From NCBI RefSeq assembly GCF_029953635.1, contig NZ_CP124543.1, positions 1,715,455 to 1,779,454 on the forward strand: 64,000 nucleotides of DNA, in the 5' to 3' direction. Made by a program: the position numbers and the translations under genes. Shown piece by piece: positions 44,091 through 52,644 of this stretch. The DNA is from Halotia branconii CENA392 (GTDB taxonomy: Bacteria > Cyanobacteriota > Cyanobacteriia > Cyanobacteriales > Nostocaceae). Below the pieces are notes generated by a model. The model did no database searches and was not told the origin of the DNA. It was given only the letters and a program-made list of their open reading frames with translations. Positions within the stretch are counted from its first letter, which is position 1. Each line of letters starts with the position of its first letter.

Positions 44091-45407
44091 ATGCCTAGAG
44101 TGCCTATAGATAAGATTCAAGTTGGTCTTAACCGCCGTCCAGTTAAGGGCGAAAAAGTTAAAGAGTTAAAAGAGTCAATTAAAACTAATGGTTTATTAAA
44201 TCCAATTACAGTAGATCAAAAATACAATTTGATTGCCGGGCTACATCGGTTGACTGCCTGTAAGCTGTTAGGGCTTGAGGTGGTAGAGTGTAATGTTGTT
44301 AACTATCAAGATTCTGACCAATCTCGTTTAGCGGAGATTGACGAAAATTTAATTCGCAACGAGCTAGAACCGTTGGAGCGTTCGGAACTATGGTTAGAAC
44401 GAGACCAAATTCTAGATCGTATGGGGCTGAGGGCGAAAGTTGGTGATAATCAGCATACCCTTAAAGGTGGTGAAATGATTTCACCACCTCCCAAGCGAAC
44501 TTTAGAGTTTGCCAAAGAAGTAGGATACTCTGAGCGCACCTTTCAGCATGGAAAGCAGATTGCTAAAGGCATTCACCCAGAAGTGAAACGAATAATTAAG
44601 GGTACTACGATCGCTGACAGTCCTACAGCACTATTAAAGATAGCTAGGGCTGGTAGTAAAGAGCGTACCTTGGCAGAAGCAGCAAAAAAGTCTTTAGAGT
44701 TAGCCCAAGCCCAAGGAGACGTTCAAGAAGCCGAGCGACAAACTCAACTAATTGCTGAATTGCAGAATCAGCAAAAAGAGTTACAGACGTTAGCACATAA
44801 AAGTGCTTTGGCGCAACGAGAAGCTAAATTAGTTATCAAAAAAAGCCAAACTCAGCCAAGTGAACAAACTGCGATCGCTTTAGTTAAAGTTGACGAAGAA
44901 TGGATACTCGGTAGACATTTGGTGTATTGTGGCGATACTGCAAGTCAACAATTTCGTAACTTACTACCTTCAAATGCAGCGCTGGCTATCGCTACTCTTT
45001 CTCATAACTGGGAGCATAATTACTTAATAGATGAAGCGCGGATTGTGGCTGTGCTGCGTTCTGAGGGTAACATTTATGAATTTTACAGACGTAGTCAGAT
45101 GCCCTTTCAATATGAATTAATTTTGGGTAATCTTTACGTAGGCATTTTTTCTCACCAATCAATAGCTAAACCACAGACACCAATTAATATTGAAGGAGTG
45201 GAGGGTATTGTCAATTACTTGATCAATTTATACACCAGTCAAAATAATTTCGTTATTGCTCCATTTATGGGACACGGCGAAATTCTCGTTGCTTGCGAAA
45301 GGATGGGACGTATCTGTTTTATGGGAGATACTCATCCCGAATTGGTGAGTCGTGGTATTTTACGGTGGCAAAAATGGACTGGAAAGCAAGCACAGAAGAT
45401 TCATTAG
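44091..45407 (+). CDS. ParB-domain protein with degenerate DNA-methylase C-terminus
   Basis: The protein has 438 residues. The N-terminal 100 are a ParB/sulfiredoxin-like nuclease-fold domain (ESIKTNGLLNPITVD, LIAGLHRLTACKLLG, ENLIRNELEPLERSELW). The middle is helical. The C-terminal third follows the pattern of ParB-fused N4/N6 DNA methylases: WILGRHLVYCGDTASQQF, then the region where DPPY is expected (here ATLSHNW), and VIAPFMGHGEILVACERMGR in place of DPFxGSGTTLxAAxxxGR. Both catalytic motifs are altered, so methylation is unlikely, but DNA binding may remain. It lies between the two hgl-type gene blocks. A regulatory role is speculation. Confidence 0.7.
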   Translation: MPRVPIDKIQVGLNRRPVKGEKVKELKESIKTNGLLNPITVDQKYNLIAGLHRLTACKLLGLEVVECNVVNYQDSDQSRLAEIDENLIRNELEPLERSELWLERDQILDRMGLRAKVGDNQHTLKGGEMISPPPKRTLEFAKEVGYSERTFQHGKQIAKGIHPEVKRIIKGTTIADSPTALLKIARAGSKERTLAEAAKKSLELAQAQGDVQEAERQTQLIAELQNQQKELQTLAHKSALAQREAKLVIKKSQTQPSEQTAIALVKVDEEWILGRHLVYCGDTASQQFRNLLPSNAALAIATLSHNWEHNYLIDEARIVAVLRSEGNIYEFYRRSQMPFQYELILGNLYVGIFSHQSIAKPQTPINIEGVEGIVNYLINLYTSQNNFVIAPFMGHGEILVACERMGRICFMGDTHPELVSRGILRWQKWTGKQAQKIH

Positions 45408-46239
45408 GTCATGGATATTGTTATTTATTATTTTCTCCTTACTTTGCTTACTTATATTTGCAAATATGAGTATTTATCTTTAATTTATGACTCATAAAAT
45501 TACTTGCAAATCTGTAACTTGCTTGTCAAATATGTAATTTTCATTTCTTTAGCTCATACCTTTCTTCCTTTGCGCCTTTGCGCCTTTGCGTGTTAGCGAA
45601 GCGGGGCGTAGCCCGATAAAAAAGATGTTGTTTATAACGCACTATTTTACAAATTAAGATTTGCTTTATAAATAACTACTTGTTTCTTGTGAGCATTTTA
45701 TATTTAAAATTCATCAAATAGGATTGTTTAATTATGATGTTCTGCTGAGAAACCACTACTGATAGTTAATAACTCTAATATGTGTATTTATTTAATTGCT
45801 ATGTTCTTAACAATATATTTGTCATGCTTGATAAATCAAAGAATAATTGACTTCACAGTCCTAGTTAAATATCGAGTTGATTACTGGTTTAGAGTCATGA
45901 ATTATACTTGTACTTGATATTTTATTAACGCTTTTCATTAGCAAGTAGTCAGTTTTTTTCTAAAATTACTTTAAATAAATGATTTAGTTTCTATGAAGTA
46001 TGCTAATCTTTTTATTAATTCAAACGTTTTAAAGCGGCAAGGAAAATTAGTTATTTGATTGAGCATAAAAACGCAAAAACTAACCAAAACCGCCTTGACA
46101 TCACCTTACAAATGATTGAGTATTTGTTCACAAACATGAACTAATTACAAGTAAAAATGATGTCTTTTCTGTAACGAACTTGTCAACTCTTCTTGGTCAA
46201 ATTCCATAAAATACATTATCCTGGACGTTGAAACTAGCT
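45408..46239. other. Long AT-rich intergenic region
   Basis: About 830 bp without a gene. Near 45572-45620 it holds a CTTTGCGCC triple repeat and GCGAAGCGGGGCGTAGCCCGATA. Near 45706-45725 it holds a partial copy of the TCAAATAGGATTG repeat. The rest is AT-rich. It may hold the control region for the downstream synthase genes. No binding site of the GTA-N8-TAC type was seen. Confidence 0.5.
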
Positions 46240-46536
46240 ATGGCATTTATCAAGATACAGAACGTTGTCATTAACACCAGCTACGTTGCTGCGGTTCGGC
46301 TAGATAATCAAACTAGTTTGGGAGAAAAAAGCGTTTCTGTCTTAATAGCTACTCCTAAGTTTCCATTGTTCCAGCAGGATACAATTACTCCAGAAGTTTA
46401 TCATTACGAATGGACTGAATTTACTGGTCAAGCAGCTAACGCGCTCCAAGACTATTTTACCAGTTTTAACAACGTCATCGACTTGCTGCCACAATATGAA
46501 AAAGCAGGGGAGCAGCACTTCGGCTACGCTCAGTGA
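46240..46536 (+). CDS. Small hypothetical protein upstream of hglE
   Basis: 98 residues from the ATG at 46240 (MAFIKIQNVVINTSYVAAV). An upstream TTG adds four residues. It is mixed alpha/beta with no signal peptide and no recognised family. The core (FIKIQNVVINTSYVAAVRL, HYEWTEFTGQAANALQDYF) looks like a small compact domain. The last nine codons and the stop are formed by a copy of the GAGCGTAGTCGAAG-type dispersed repeat (CTTCGGCTACGCTCAGTGA), so the original C-terminus was probably different. Its place 380 bp before hglE hints at a link with glycolipid synthesis, not more. Confidence 0.6.
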   Translation: MAFIKIQNVVINTSYVAAVRLDNQTSLGEKSVSVLIATPKFPLFQQDTITPEVYHYEWTEFTGQAANALQDYFTSFNNVIDLLPQYEKAGEQHFGYAQ

Positions 46537-46914
46537 CCAGGGGCAGGGAGCAGGAGATTTTTCACCCATAAGCAATGAGGTTTGTACCTTCTTCTTCCTA
46601 GCTTGTGGCAACGCTGACACGAATGCTTTCTGCTTTTTTTATTATCAAGAGTCGAGCGCTGTTTGAAGGATCAAGGATGAAGTGTGAAGTATTAATTTTT
46701 ATCCTTCTGCTTTGATTATTACTCTGGGATTGTATCTATTTGTTATCGTCTTTTTTGATCCTTTAGCATTAAGCCTTACCTGTGGCGCGCCCGCACCGAA
46801 GCGATCGCAGATAAGATAACTAGCTGCTTACAACAAGAGATAGTTCATTTTTAGTAAGCAACAGCAATAACTGTAGCTTCACTATCCACAGTACTCAAGA
46901 ATAGTCTATGTCCT
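46537..46914. other. hglE upstream region
   Basis: It contains a GGGGCAGGGAGCAGG repeat just after the small gene and otherwise AT-rich sequence. No ribosome-binding site is clear before the hglE ATG (46915), and no regulator site was recognised. Confidence 0.4.
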
Positions 46915-49900
46915 ATGTCTGCTTATTCAATTGATACTGCTTTGGCGGAATTAGAAGCTCAGATCAACAGTTGTGAAAAAGATTTGATTAGGTTTATCGA
47001 GGGAAAAAAAATGAAGGTGGAAAAACCAGTGTCAGTCAACAAAATTAACAAACAACTACAACAAAATCCTATAGCGATTGTGGGTATGGCTTCGCTGTTT
47101 CCCCAAGCAAGAAACTTACGGGAATACTGGCAAAATATTGTTAACAAACTCGATTGTATTACCGATGTACCTGACACACATTGGAGCGTAGCAGATTACT
47201 ACGATCCAAATCCCAGAACACCAGAAGATAAAACCTATTGTAAAAGAGGCGGGTTCATTCCAGAGGTGGACTTTAACCCAATGGAGTTTGGTATTCCTCC
47301 CAGCATTTTAGAAGTTACAGATGTATCGCAACTATTAAGTTTAGTAGTAGCGAAAGAAGCAATGGAAGATGCTGGCTATGGTGAATCGCGTGAATTTAGC
47401 CGCGAGACTACAGGGGTAGTTTTAGGCGTGGCTATGGCCAAGCAATTGGGAATGCCACTTTCAGCTCGTTTAGAATATCCGATTTGGGAAAAAGTCCTCA
47501 AAAGCAGTGGCTTATCCGCAGAGGATACCCAAAAAATTATTGAGAAAATCAAAAGCGCCTACGTCAAGTGGGATGAAAACGCTTTTCCGGGGATGTTGGC
47601 TAACGTCGTAGCTGGTAGAATTGCCAACCGCTTAAATTTTGGCGGGATGAACTGTGTAGTTGATGCTGCTTGTGCGAGTTCCTTCGGCGCTTTAAAAATG
47701 GCGATTAGCGAATTGATAGAACATCGCTCCGATATGATGCTAACTGGTGGTGTAGATACTGACAATACCATCATGGCTTATATCTCTTTCAGTAAAACCC
47801 CAGCAGTTTCTCCTAGCGAAAGCGTCAAACCCTTCGATGCTAAGTCTGATGGGATGATGCTAGGTGAAGGTATCGGCATGATTGTGTTGAAGCGTCTAGA
47901 AGATGCAGAACGCGACCAAGATAAAATCTACGCCGTCATCAAAGGTATCGGTATTTCTAGCGATGGACGCTACAAGAGCATTTATGCTCCCCGCAAAGAA
48001 GGTCAAGTCAAAGCCTTAGAACGTGCTTATGATGATGCCGGTTTTTCTCCCGCCACCGTTGGTTTAATGGAAGCACACGGTACAGGTACGATGGCTGGCG
48101 ACCCCACCGAATTTGGATCTTTAAAAGATTTCTTTGGTGAACACGACCCCAAAAAACAACACATCGCTTTGGGTAGCGTCAAATCGCAAATTGGCCATAC
48201 AAAAGCGGCTGCGGGTGCAGCAAGTCTGATTAAAACCGCTTTGGCACTGCATCACAAAATCTTACCAGCCACAATTAATATTACCGAGCCAAACCCCAAA
48301 CTTAATATTAAAAACTCGGCATTTTATTTGAATACCGAAACCAGACCTTGGATTAAGGCAGAAGGCGATACACCAAGACGTGCTGGTGTAAGTTCTTTTG
48401 GCTTCGGCGGTACTAACTATCACGTCATTTTAGAAGAACACGAAACCGAACAAAACCGTCCTTACCGCTTACATAACAGCCTCCGCGAGGTGCTGTTATT
48501 TGCTCCTAATGCTGCCCAGCTATTGAGCAAATGCGAAGAAAGTTTAGGTAAGTTGCAATCAGAAAATGGAGATAGGCATTACGCAGAATTAATCCAAGAG
48601 TGCCAATCAATAGAAATTCCCTTAGTAGCAGCCAGAGTAGGATTTGTCGCCGAAAGTCTGCAAGAAGCCTGTAAACTGATGCAAGTTAGTATTGACTGGC
48701 TCAAACAAAAAGGTGTAGCAGTATCTTGGGAGCATCCCCAAGGAATTTATTATCGCTCCTCTGGTATAGAATTGGGCGGTAAAGTTGTAGCTTTATTCTC
48801 TGGGCAAGGTTCGCAATACTTGGAGATGGGGCGGGAATTGGTGATGAACTTTCCCCTGATGCGCCGCCTACATGGCTACATGGATAGCTTGTTAATCAAA
48901 GATAACTTACGGCCACTCTCAGAAATTGTTTTTCCCAATCCTGTGTTTGATGAGGCAGAAAAAAATGCCCAAATTGCTGCTCTGCAACGCACCGAATATG
49001 CTCAACCTGCCATTGGCATATTGAGCGCCGGACTTTATTCGATATTGCAACAAGCTGGATTCAAATCAGACTTTGTCGCTGGACACAGCTTTGGTGAACT
49101 TACAGCATTATGGGCTGCGGGTGTTTTGAATGACCAAGATTATTTATTCTTGGTAAAAGCCAGAGGTCAAGCAATGGCAGCCCCAAAAGACCCCGACCAC
49201 GATGCGGGTAGTATGTTGGCTGTCAAAGAAGATATCAGCAAAATAGAAGCAGTCCTGCGGCATTATCCCCAAGTTAAAATCGCTAACTTCAATTCTCCCG
49301 TGCAGTTCGTCTTGGCAGGGCCAACCGCAGAAATTGCCAAAGTTCGTCAAACTCTGCACGATCAAGGATGCGCGGCTGTATTATTACCCGTCTCCGCCGC
49401 TTTCCACACACCGCTGATTGCCTTTGCTCAGAAATCCTTTGCGATCGCAACTAAATCAGTTAAGTTTAATAATCCTCAAATTCCAGTTTTCAGCAACGTT
49501 ACTGGTAAGCCGTATCCCCAAGAACCCCAAGGGATGCAAAAAATCCTCGAAACTCACCTATCTAACTCGGTGTTGTTTAAACAGGAAATTGAAAACATTT
49601 ATGCGGCTGGCGGTACTTGCTTCGTCGAATTTGGCCCCCGGAAAATTCTTACCAACTTAGTCAAAGATATCCTGAGCGATCGCCCCCATATTACCGTAGC
49701 CTTGAACCCCAGCCCCCAAAAGAACAGCGATCGCTCCCTCAAAGAAGCAGTGGTGCAGTTGCGTGTATTGGGTTTAGATTTGAAAAATCTCGATCCTTAT
49801 CAAGCTCAACCCGCACTTCCTCCAACCGAGAAAAAGAAAGCGTTGAATGTACGCTTAAACGGCATCAACTATCGCTCCGAAAAAAGCAAAAATGCCTTTG

Positions 49901-52266
49901 CGGAAGCTTTGCAAAACGGGCATCAAGTTAGTTTACCTGCGGCGAATGTTCCAGCACCATCTAACCCTGAATTTTCTGAAACTGCTGCTCCTACTCAGTC
50001 GAGCAAAGAAAGTAATGGTTATAGGCGTGCTACTCCTACACCCATAGTTACCGAACTTTCTGCTAACGCCACCAACTCCTCCGCACCTAGTATTACCACT
50101 CTACAAAAGCCTGATATGAATCCTGCGACCCTTTCCCATCAACTAGCCCAGGAGTCAAAGATGCAAACAACACCAGAAAAACCTGTAAATTACCAGCGGA
50201 TGCTAGAAAGTCTAGAATATCTGCTGACACAGTTTCAGCAAAACCAAGCTGATAATTTACAAGTTCACGGGACTTACCTCAACCATCAGATGGAATACAC
50301 TAAAACGTTTTTCCAACTGATGCAGCAGCAGCATTCTTTGTTAGCTAACGCTAAATCTTCGGTAGAAACAACGGCGCAACTGAAGCTAGTTGTGAAGGAA
50401 AGTGTAGAACGTAGCATGATGCAGTTTCACGCCCAACAAGGTGAAACCCTACGTATTCATGAAAAATATCTTTTGGAACAAGTAGAATACGCCAAAAACT
50501 TCTTCCAACTAATTCAACAAGAATATGCTCAGATCCTCTTTGGTGAAGTAACTACTCAACCAGCCGAGACAACAAGCAATCGCCAACAGTTCGTAAATTT
50601 CACTGATACACCAGTCACCAACAATGGTTCAAAGGTAGCTGACGAACCTGTAAGTTGGGAAATTCAACCCCAGCCTGTAACTCCCACCCCCGCAACTTGG
50701 GAAATTCAGCCAGAGCCTGTAATTGCCGCACCTCCTGTACCAGTTGTAGAAACTCAACCAGAGCCTGTAGTTGCAGCACCAGTTATAGAAACTCAGCCTG
50801 AACCTATTGTTTCCTCAGTTCCAGAGACAGTCGCATCCGCACCTGTATCTACGGTTGATATCACTAACTTAAGTGCAAATTTATTAGCCATCACCAGCGA
50901 TAAAACTGGCTACCCAGTAGAGATGCTGGAAGTAGACATGGACATGGAAGCAGACTTAGGAATTGACTCAATTAAACGAGTGGAAATCCTGGGAGCGCTA
51001 CAGGAAATGTATCCTGATTTACCTCAGCCCAACCTAGAAGAATTGTCTGAAAAGCGCACCATCGGTCAAGTTGTCGAATATCTGCAATCCACTATTAGTA
51101 ACAGCGGCTCTGTAAAAGTAGCAGTTTCTCCAACACCTGAAGTAGTTGAAGCATCTATCCCATCTTTAATTTCTACCCCCCCTACGGAAACACTGCCTCA
51201 ATCTCCAGTCATCATAGAACCAGAAACCATAGATACTAGTGAGTATGCAGACTTAGGTCAAACTCTTTTAGCCATCACCAGTGATAAGACAGGCTACCCA
51301 GTAGAAATGCTGGAACTGGAAATGGATATGGAAGCAGACTTAGGAATTGATTCCATCAAGCGGGTGGAAATCTTAGGGGCAATGCAAGAAATGTACCCCA
51401 ACTTACCCCAACCTAACATCGAAGAACTAGGAGAACTCCGCACCATCGGTCAAATTGTTGATTATCTCCAGAAGTTAGCTGGAGGCGAAAAAAAAAACTC
51501 TCAGCCTAAGCTTGACTACCAGCCAGTCCAGATAATCGATAACGTTAGCCGTCGTCCAGCCAAACTGAAATTTCTACCTCCACCAGATAGCTTAGATTTC
51601 ACGTTACCAGAGGGACACATCGGTTTAATCACTGATGATGGTTCCCTCACCACCTCTAAAGTAGCTCAATCTTTAATTGATCGCGGCTGGAAGGTAGTAG
51701 TTTTAAGTTTCCCCCAATCCCTTGTGCCTCAGCAATCGCCATTACCCGCCGGAGTAGAACGCGTAGTATTAGCCGATATGAGTGAAGAACTACTACAACA
51801 CAAATTAGGTGCGATCGCTACTAATATTGGCACGATTGGCGCATTCATCCATATCCATCCTGTATTTGCAACGAGTCACACCAAAGGAATTTCTTATCTA
51901 GAACCAGAAAAAGCGATCGTTAAACACGTCTTCTTCATGGCCAAGCATTTGAAAAAATCCCTCAATGAAGCAGTCCGTTACCAACGTAGTTGTTTCTTAA
52001 GTGTGACTCGTTTGGATGGAGCCTTTGGATTAGAGCATAACAGTAACTTCGGGGCGATCGCGGGTGGTTTATTTGGATTAGTCAAGACCCTGAGATGGGA
52101 ATGGCCAAAAGTCTTTTCTCGCGCGATCGACTTGAGTCCTACCTTAGATACTCAACAGTCAGCACAGCATATCATCGCCGAGCTACACGACCCGAATCTG
52201 TATATTTCCGAAGTTGCTTACGGTTCACAAGGACGCGTTACCTTAACTGCTTCCTTCGATAAATAA
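46915..52266 (+). CDS. hglE: HglE-type polyketide synthase, KS-AT-ACP-ACP-half KR
   Basis: The protein has 1783 residues with PfaA-like order. KS (about 50-510) has Cys253 (DAACASS), His388 (EAHGTGT) and His428 (IGHTKAA). AT (about 620-930) has FSGQGSQ at 628 and Ser725 in GHSFGE. A linker with two related helical repeats (about 1096-1210) and Glu-Thr-Gln-Pro-Glu-Pro repeats follows. The two ACPs have phosphopantetheine serines 1352 and 1480 in LGIDSIKR. The last ~215 residues (GHIGLITDDG to the end, with RLDGAFGLEHNSNFG and GLFGLVKTLRWEWPKVF) match only the structural half of a PfaA-type ketoreductase. It starts the long acyl chain of heterocyst glycolipids. The catalytic KR half is in the next gene. 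Confidence 0.92.
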   Translation: MSAYSIDTALAELEAQINSCEKDLIRFIEGKKMKVEKPVSVNKINKQLQQNPIAIVGMASLFPQARNLREYWQNIVNKLDCITDVPDTHWSVADYYDPNPRTPEDKTYCKRGGFIPEVDFNPMEFGIPPSILEVTDVSQLLSLVVAKEAMEDAGYGESREFSRETTGVVLGVAMAKQLGMPLSARLEYPIWEKVLKSSGLSAEDTQKIIEKIKSAYVKWDENAFPGMLANVVAGRIANRLNFGGMNCVVDAACASSFGALKMAISELIEHRSDMMLTGGVDTDNTIMAYISFSKTPAVSPSESVKPFDAKSDGMMLGEGIGMIVLKRLEDAERDQDKIYAVIKGIGISSDGRYKSIYAPRKEGQVKALERAYDDAGFSPATVGLMEAHGTGTMAGDPTEFGSLKDFFGEHDPKKQHIALGSVKSQIGHTKAAAGAASLIKTALALHHKILPATINITEPNPKLNIKNSAFYLNTETRPWIKAEGDTPRRAGVSSFGFGGTNYHVILEEHETEQNRPYRLHNSLREVLLFAPNAAQLLSKCEESLGKLQSENGDRHYAELIQECQSIEIPLVAARVGFVAESLQEACKLMQVSIDWLKQKGVAVSWEHPQGIYYRSSGIELGGKVVALFSGQGSQYLEMGRELVMNFPLMRRLHGYMDSLLIKDNLRPLSEIVFPNPVFDEAEKNAQIAALQRTEYAQPAIGILSAGLYSILQQAGFKSDFVAGHSFGELTALWAAGVLNDQDYLFLVKARGQAMAAPKDPDHDAGSMLAVKEDISKIEAVLRHYPQVKIANFNSPVQFVLAGPTAEIAKVRQTLHDQGCAAVLLPVSAAFHTPLIAFAQKSFAIATKSVKFNNPQIPVFSNVTGKPYPQEPQGMQKILETHLSNSVLFKQEIENIYAAGGTCFVEFGPRKILTNLVKDILSDRPHITVALNPSPQKNSDRSLKEAVVQLRVLGLDLKNLDPYQAQPALPPTEKKKALNVRLNGINYRSEKSKNAFAEALQNGHQVSLPAANVPAPSNPEFSETAAPTQSSKESNGYRRATPTPIVTELSANATNSSAPSITTLQKPDMNPATLSHQLAQESKMQTTPEKPVNYQRMLESLEYLLTQFQQNQADNLQVHGTYLNHQMEYTKTFFQLMQQQHSLLANAKSSVETTAQLKLVVKESVERSMMQFHAQQGETLRIHEKYLLEQVEYAKNFFQLIQQEYAQILFGEVTTQPAETTSNRQQFVNFTDTPVTNNGSKVADEPVSWEIQPQPVTPTPATWEIQPEPVIAAPPVPVVETQPEPVVAAPVIETQPEPIVSSVPETVASAPVSTVDITNLSANLLAITSDKTGYPVEMLEVDMDMEADLGIDSIKRVEILGALQEMYPDLPQPNLEELSEKRTIGQVVEYLQSTISNSGSVKVAVSPTPEVVEASIPSLISTPPTETLPQSPVIIEPETIDTSEYADLGQTLLAITSDKTGYPVEMLELEMDMEADLGIDSIKRVEILGAMQEMYPNLPQPNIEELGELRTIGQIVDYLQKLAGGEKKNSQPKLDYQPVQIIDNVSRRPAKLKFLPPPDSLDFTLPEGHIGLITDDGSLTTSKVAQSLIDRGWKVVVLSFPQSLVPQQSPLPAGVERVVLADMSEELLQHKLGAIATNIGTIGAFIHIHPVFATSHTKGISYLEPEKAIVKHVFFMAKHLKKSLNEAVRYQRSCFLSVTRLDGAFGLEHNSNFGAIAGGLFGLVKTLRWEWPKVFSRAIDLSPTLDTQQSAQHIIAELHDPNLYISEVAYGSQGRVTLTASFDK

Positions 52267-52268
52267 AC

Positions 52269-52446
52269 GGGACTCACGCAAAAACTCTATGAAACTTTTC
52301 TTCCTTTGTGTTCTTTGCGTCCTTGGCGGTTCGTTTCCATTCAAATCTGAGTACGTAACAGAAGAACGAAATAGTCCTGAGAAATAAAAGTCTCTGCGTC
52401 TCGCAGAGAATTTAAGAGAGTTTTAGAGAGTTATTGCGTAAGTCTT
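52269..52446. mobile_element. MITE-like element between hglE and the KR-DH gene
   Basis: The left end GGGACTCACGCA (52269-52280) and right end TGCGTAAGTCTT (52435-52446) extend into about 27-bp inverted repeats with roughly 21 matches. It is the same family as the elements at 5756 and 54465. It starts three bases after the hglE stop codon. No target duplication could be recognised. Confidence 0.6.
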
Positions 52447-52502
52447 AAAAAGGGAACTCCTGCATCTAAACATCCTACTCTGCACCTTCACTACAAAAGA
52501 GT

Positions 52503-52643
52503 ATGCAACCAAATTTACCGGAGTTCCCTCCTTTACCAGATCTTCCTACTGCACCTAAACCTAAGCCTAAACCTGCCACTGTACCGGAACTTCCTCCACT
52601 ACCGGAACTTCCCCCTTTACCCGATCTTTCACCATCAAATTAA
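52503..52643 (+). CDS. Proline-rich 46-residue mini-ORF
   Basis: An ATG-started frame of 46 codons ends with TAA one base before the ATG of the KR-DH gene. The product is built of Pro-Glu-Leu-Pro-Pro-Leu and Lys-Pro-Lys-Pro repeats and resembles the flexible linkers of multidomain PKSs. It is out of frame with the following gene (142 bases from ATG to ATG). It could be a small real gene that couples translation, or the remnant of an interdomain linker. Confidence 0.45.
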   Translation: MQPNLPEFPPLPDLPTAPKPKPKPATVPELPPLPELPPLPDLSPSN

Positions 52644-52644
52644 T

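Larger units (their letters stand above)
52267..52644. other. Gap between the two KR halves
   Basis: This 378-bp stretch consists of the TAGGACTTACGCA-family element (52269-52446), a short unique part, and the proline-rich mini-ORF (52503-52643) directly before the next gene. Confidence 0.6.

Noticed and set aside
46840..46914. NtcA-type GTA-N8-TAC site upstream of hglE
   Set aside because: GTA and TAC trinucleotides occur but not with the 8-base spacing.
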